Of a stretch of DNA of 9,039 nucleotides, positions 5,540 through 9,039 are shown piece after piece. This DNA comes from JASFQI01 sp050115555 (GTDB lineage Bacteria > Desulfobacterota > DSM-4660 > Desulfatiglandales > HGW-15). The notes beneath the pieces are model-generated. The model was not told the origin of the DNA and ran no database searches. It saw nothing but the letters and a program-made list of their open reading frames with translations. The position numbers and the translations under genes are program-made. The stretch covers positions 1 through 9,039 of the forward strand of contig JASFQI010000195.1 of NCBI GenBank assembly GCA_050115555.1, in the 5' to 3' direction. How positions within the stretch are numbered: position 1 is the stretch's first letter; each line of letters starts with the position of its first letter.

Positions 5540-8500
5540 TCACCCCAGAACGCCGTCCAGGGCGGCGTCCAGGCTCTCGAGCATGCGCGCGTCGTCAAAG
5601 CCGTCCAGCACGGCCGCGCTGTTGGGACAGATCGCCGCACAGGCCCCGCAGGCCTGGCACATGACCGGATTTACCTGAATCACCTGCTCTTCCGGATCCA
5701 GGAACCGTGCCCCGTAGGGACAGGCGTCTACGCAAAGCTCGCAGCGGGAACAGTAGGCATGGTGCACGCGGGCCACGATGCGGTCGGCCCGAATCTCCTC
5801 CCGGACCAGGATGCGAAGCGCCCGCTCCGCCGCCGCCCCGGCCGAGGCCACGGAATCGGGCACAGGCCGGGGGGAAAGGGCCAGGCCGCAGGCAAAGATA
5901 CCCTCCTGCATGGAATCCACGGGTCGCCACTTGCTGTCGGCCTCCTGAAAAAACCCGTCCTCGTCCAGTGCTGCGCCGAACGCGGCAGCCAGTTCCCGCG
6001 GCAGGGTCGGTTCCACGCCACCTGCAAGCACCAGGAGGTCCGCGTCGATTCGAATGTCGCGCTCCAGGATCGGTTCCCAGGCAGACAGGACGACGCCCTT
6101 TTCGCCCGGCTTTACCTCGGGCTTTCGGTCCAGTTCGTAGCGGATGAAGACGACCCCGGCCTCACGCGCCCGGTTCGCGTAGGCCTCCGTGAATCCCGGG
6201 GTCATCACGTCCCGCACAAAGATCCGCACCTGTACTTCCGGGTTCTCCTCCTTGAACCGAAGCGCATGCTTCACGGCCGTGGGGCAGCAAACCCGGCTGC
6301 AGTAGTTGTAGGGTTCCTCCCGGGTCCCGGCACACTGGATCATGACCACAGAGCTCAGGGCCTTGGGGTCCAGGCTGCCGTCGGCCAGCCTTTCCTCGAG
6401 CTCTTTCTGGGTCACGATCGCGGGGCTCTCTCCGTACCCATAGGCCTGAGGCCGGCGCTCCCCTCCTCCGGTGGCGAGGATGGTCACCGCGTGGGTTACG
6501 GTGCGCTCCTGACCTTCCTGATCCCGGACCACCGTCTCGAACCGTCCCACCGTCCCCTTCGATCTCACCACCTCGGTGTTCAGGAAAAGCGCCACATGGG
6601 GGTGTTTCTCCACCCTCTCCTGTACTTCCCGCAGATACTCCCGGGGATCCTCCCCCTCCAGAGTGCGGGACAGCCACCGCAGGTTCCCTCCAGCCTCCTC
6701 GGCCTTCTCGATCACCTCTACGGCATAACCATGATCGGCCAGGACAAGGGCCGCAGTGAGCCCGGCGATGCCCGCCCCCACGACGAGAGCCTGGGGTTCC
6801 ACCGGCAGGGACGGCTGCCTCGGAGCATCGGGACGCCGCAAGCGGGCCAGGGCCATACCCAGGATCGAGCGCGCGAGCACCAACGCGGTCTCCTCGTCCT
6901 CCTCCTCGAGCCCCGAGAGCGGTGTGAGCAGGTCCGTGACCTCCATCCACCTTGGGTCCAGTCCGATCCGTTGACCCAGCTCCTGCATCTTGCGCGCATA
7001 CACGTAGGGGAGACAGGCCCCTAGAAGAATACGATTGGGCCGATCCTTTTCCGCCGCCTCCACCAGGGAATCCCACCCCTGGGCCGTGCATACATTCTCG
7101 ACACATACGACCCGAATTACCCCGGGGTCGTCCTTGAACAAGGCAGCGAGCCTTTCGACATCCAGGGCGGCGCCCGGGGGCCTGCTGCATCGGCACACGG
7201 CCACCAGGATTCTCGCCGGCTCGCGGCTCACATCGCGGTACTCGACCTCCTTGGCCTCTTCCGGGGCCAACCCCCCGCCCGCCCCGTGAATGATTCGAGA
7301 CGCCTCGACCGACGCGGCCCCGGCCGTGAGCACAGACTCCGCAATGTCCCGGGGCTCGGCAAAGCCACCGCTCAAGACGACGCCCTCCCGGGTGGATTTC
7401 ACAAGGGAAAACGGCTCGTGCCCCACGAACCCCCAGGGGTTTGTCTCGAGTTCCAGCATTTCGGCCAGGGACGCCGTGGCCTCGGCAGGTCGCGCTCCCA
7501 CCGAGAGGACCACGAGGTCGAATGCCTCCTCTTTCAAGCGACCCTCCGTATCCGGATACCGAATCCGGAGCCGCCCGGTTCCCTGCTCCGGCTCCACGGA
7601 ATGAACGCGCACGCGTTCGAATCGCACCCCGGCGGCCTCGGCCTCGTCCCGGTACCGCTGGAAGCGCTGGCCGAAGGTACGCATGTCCATGTAAAAAACC
7701 GCGGTCTCCACGTCCCCTTCGGCCCGCATGTGAGCGAGCCGTGCCTCCTTGACAGCATACATGCAGCAGATGGACGAGCAGTACTCGGCCTCGGTGTGCC
7801 GGTCCCTTGACCCCACGCACTGGAGCCAGGCGATCTTTCGGACAGGCTCCCCGTCCGAAGGGCGCACCAGTTGCCCCCCCGTAGGACCGCTTCCGCTGAG
7901 GAGCCGCTCGTACTCCACAGAGGTGAGTACGTTCGGGTGTCGCCCGTAGGAGGTCCAGTCATACCCCTCGGTGGGATGCACGTAGCTCGTTCCGCAGGCC
8001 AGGACGATGGCGCCCACCTCCAGGGTCTCCCGCCCGGGACCGCGGCGATCCTGGTACACGGCCTCCACCATGGGAACCAGCTTTTCCGGATCAAAGGGCT
8101 TGATCAGGTAGTCGAGCGCCCCGACCTTCATGGCCTCCACTGCCGTGTCCACCGTGGCATAGGCGGTGATCATGATCACCGGCATCTCCGGAACGCTCTC
8201 CTTGGCTCGGCGCAGGACCTCCACCCCGTCCATGCCGGGCATCTTGATGTCCACCAGGAGGAGATCAAAGCCCTCCTGCCCCAGCCGCTCCAGGGCCTCT
8301 TCGCCCGACGAGGCCGTGTCCACGCTGAATCCGTCGTCCTCGAGCCAGTCCTTGAGCGAGTCCCGCACGATCGTCTCGTCGTCCACCACCAGGATACGAA
8401 ACGCCTTGCGGCCCTCATCGCTCAGGTTGATGGCGCCTGTGGGGCAGATCGCTTCGCACTCCCCGCATCGGGTGCAAGCCACCGGGTCAATCCGGTAGGG

Positions 8501-8968
8501 ATTGGGGATGGCGTGGGGCGTGGGCAGGTAGATGGCCTTTCGCTTGCTGAGCCCCTCGTTGAACGGGTCCGGCACCTCCACGGGGCAGACCCCGGCGCAC
8601 AGGCCGCACCCCATGCATCGCGCCGGGTCCACCAGGGAGAGTCGGCTTCGCAGGGTCACCTCGAACCGCCCCGGCTCTCCTTCCACGCCCACCAGCTCGG
8701 TGGCCGGCTTCAGGTCGATGTTCTCATGGAACAGGCCCTTTCTCAGGCAGTACTGGCTGGAGGCGTCCCGTTCCACCAGGGGGAGCATTCGGCACATGCC
8801 GCACGCATCCGAAGGGAACTGCCGGTCCAGTTGGGAAAGGATGCCGCCCAGATGGTCGGAGCGGTCGATCAGGGTCACACCGTATCCCGTCTCGGCCAGA
8901 TCCAATGCACTTCGAATGCCGGCAATGCCGGCCCCTACCACGAGTGCCTTGCCGATCTTGCGTCTCAT
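5540..8968 (-). CDS. hdrA: Double HdrA-type flavin iron-sulfur protein with an internal response-regulator receiver domain
   Basis: 1142 aa, nearly twice a classical HdrA. Order of parts: FAD-binding start GAGIAG (12-17), CGMC (56-59) and Cys74; inserted two-cluster ferredoxin (Cys118, 121, 124, 128 and Cys165, 168, 171, 175); a complete receiver domain (about 190-306) with Asp196-197, phospho-acceptor Asp240, Thr268 and Lys290; return to the flavin domain (EVGAIVLACG, 317-326) with LQCVGSR (382-388) and CSSICCMYAVK (397-407); an HdrA N-terminal-type domain (about 585-712) with Cys592/594, 627 and 652; a second FAD module (GAGIAG 731-736, IQCAGTR 877-883, CSRVCCPTAVK 890-900); and a C-terminal ferredoxin (Cys1073, 1076, 1079, 1083 and Cys1104, 1107, 1110, 1114). 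Classical HdrA is the flavin subunit that passes or bifurcates electrons between a donor, ferredoxin and HdrBC; that role is inferred here. The ATG overlaps the preceding stop as ATGA. No frame break is seen, so the fusion is real within this sequence. Confidence 0.95.
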   Translation of the reverse strand: MRRKIGKALVVGAGIAGIRSALDLAETGYGVTLIDRSDHLGGILSQLDRQFPSDACGMCRMLPLVERDASSQYCLRKGLFHENIDLKPATELVGVEGEPGRFEVTLRSRLSLVDPARCMGCGLCAGVCPVEVPDPFNEGLSKRKAIYLPTPHAIPNPYRIDPVACTRCGECEAICPTGAINLSDEGRKAFRILVVDDETIVRDSLKDWLEDDGFSVDTASSGEEALERLGQEGFDLLLVDIKMPGMDGVEVLRRAKESVPEMPVIMITAYATVDTAVEAMKVGALDYLIKPFDPEKLVPMVEAVYQDRRGPGRETLEVGAIVLACGTSYVHPTEGYDWTSYGRHPNVLTSVEYERLLSGSGPTGGQLVRPSDGEPVRKIAWLQCVGSRDRHTEAEYCSSICCMYAVKEARLAHMRAEGDVETAVFYMDMRTFGQRFQRYRDEAEAAGVRFERVRVHSVEPEQGTGRLRIRYPDTEGRLKEEAFDLVVLSVGARPAEATASLAEMLELETNPWGFVGHEPFSLVKSTREGVVLSGGFAEPRDIAESVLTAGAASVEASRIIHGAGGGLAPEEAKEVEYRDVSREPARILVAVCRCSRPPGAALDVERLAALFKDDPGVIRVVCVENVCTAQGWDSLVEAAEKDRPNRILLGACLPYVYARKMQELGQRIGLDPRWMEVTDLLTPLSGLEEEDEETALVLARSILGMALARLRRPDAPRQPSLPVEPQALVVGAGIAGLTAALVLADHGYAVEVIEKAEEAGGNLRWLSRTLEGEDPREYLREVQERVEKHPHVALFLNTEVVRSKGTVGRFETVVRDQEGQERTVTHAVTILATGGGERRPQAYGYGESPAIVTQKELEERLADGSLDPKALSSVVMIQCAGTREEPYNYCSRVCCPTAVKHALRFKEENPEVQVRIFVRDVMTPGFTEAYANRAREAGVVFIRYELDRKPEVKPGEKGVVLSAWEPILERDIRIDADLLVLAGGVEPTLPRELAAAFGAALDEDGFFQEADSKWRPVDSMQEGIFACGLALSPRPVPDSVASAGAAAERALRILVREEIRADRIVARVHHAYCSRCELCVDACPYGARFLDPEEQVIQVNPVMCQACGACAAICPNSAAVLDGFDDARMLESLDAALDGVLG

Positions 8969-9039
8969 AAGCCTACGACCTCGGTCAGCTCGTTCTCCTG
9001 GAAAACCGCCAGGGGCGGGGCTTCCTCGGGATTCCGGCC
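8965..9039 (-). CDS. C-terminal end of an unidentified gene upstream of hdrA (partial)
   Basis: Only the last 24 codons and the TGA are in the window; the peptide ends ENELTEVVGL. The frame is open to the right edge and its stop overlaps the hdrA start as ATGA, the same arrangement as hdrC-hdrB. This supports a real, translationally coupled gene in the same operon. The tail is too short to recognise; a redox partner of HdrA would fit the position, but nothing in the residues shows it. Confidence 0.55.
   Translation of the reverse strand, partial: GRNPEEAPPLAVFQENELTEVVGL

Noticed and set aside
5759..7024. Plus-strand open frame of 421 codons opposite hdrA
   Set aside because: Composition is that of an antisense shadow, with no recognisable motif, while the minus strand has intact flavin and ferredoxin motifs.
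6162..7820. Second minus-strand open frame of 552 codons inside hdrA
   Set aside because: It is out of frame with hdrA and rich in Gly, Arg and Pro without domains, as expected from a shifted reading of GC-rich code.
8051..8401. Receiver in HdrA as an artefact of a frameshift or of two merged genes
   Set aside because: One frame runs without a stop through both sides, the ferredoxin and flavin motifs flank it in the expected order, and all receiver key residues are intact.

Overview
The window reads as an anaerobic, redox-specialised bacterium, most likely a sulfate reducer or syntroph of the Desulfobacterota (former Deltaproteobacteria). This is inferred from three things: a complete soluble heterodisulfide-reductase-type HdrA/HdrC/HdrB set, a membrane sensor kinase with periplasmic haem-binding motifs, and GC-rich coding sequence with tightly packed genes. 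No rRNA, tRNA or other taxonomic marker is present, so the placement is tentative.

All genes lie on the minus strand. From right to left in transcription order they are: the last 24 codons of an unidentified gene (8965-9039), overlapping by ATGA the start of a very large hdrA (8968-5540, 1142 aa); a 218-230 bp gap holding a hairpin and a palindromic repeat; hdrC (5309-4734), overlapping by ATGA hdrB (4737-3871); a 189 bp gap with a possible promoter and a leader hairpin; a 768 aa haem-type sensor histidine kinase (3681-1375), overlapping by 32 bp a receiver-PAS-histidine kinase gene (from 1406) that runs off the left edge. No stretch over 300 bases lacks a gene.

The striking point is that HdrA carries a complete NtrC-type receiver domain (residues about 190-306, phospho-acceptor Asp240). 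It sits exactly where the inserted two-cluster ferredoxin module returns to the flavin domain. Two kinases are encoded immediately downstream, and the second also starts with a receiver. No DNA-binding output domain appears in the window. The simplest reading (inference) is a phosphorelay that senses periplasmic redox state through haem, and cytoplasmic redox state through four-cysteine PAS domains. Its output would be phosphorylation of an electron-transfer (possibly electron-bifurcating) enzyme rather than transcription.

HdrA is also a double protein: two thioredoxin-reductase-like FAD modules, an HdrA N-terminal-type cysteine domain in the middle, and a C-terminal two-cluster ferredoxin. 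HdrC would link it to HdrB, whose two CCG domains should hold the non-cubane clusters that reduce a disulfide or similar substrate. The electron donor, any hydrogenase or formate dehydrogenase partner, and the true substrate are not visible here.
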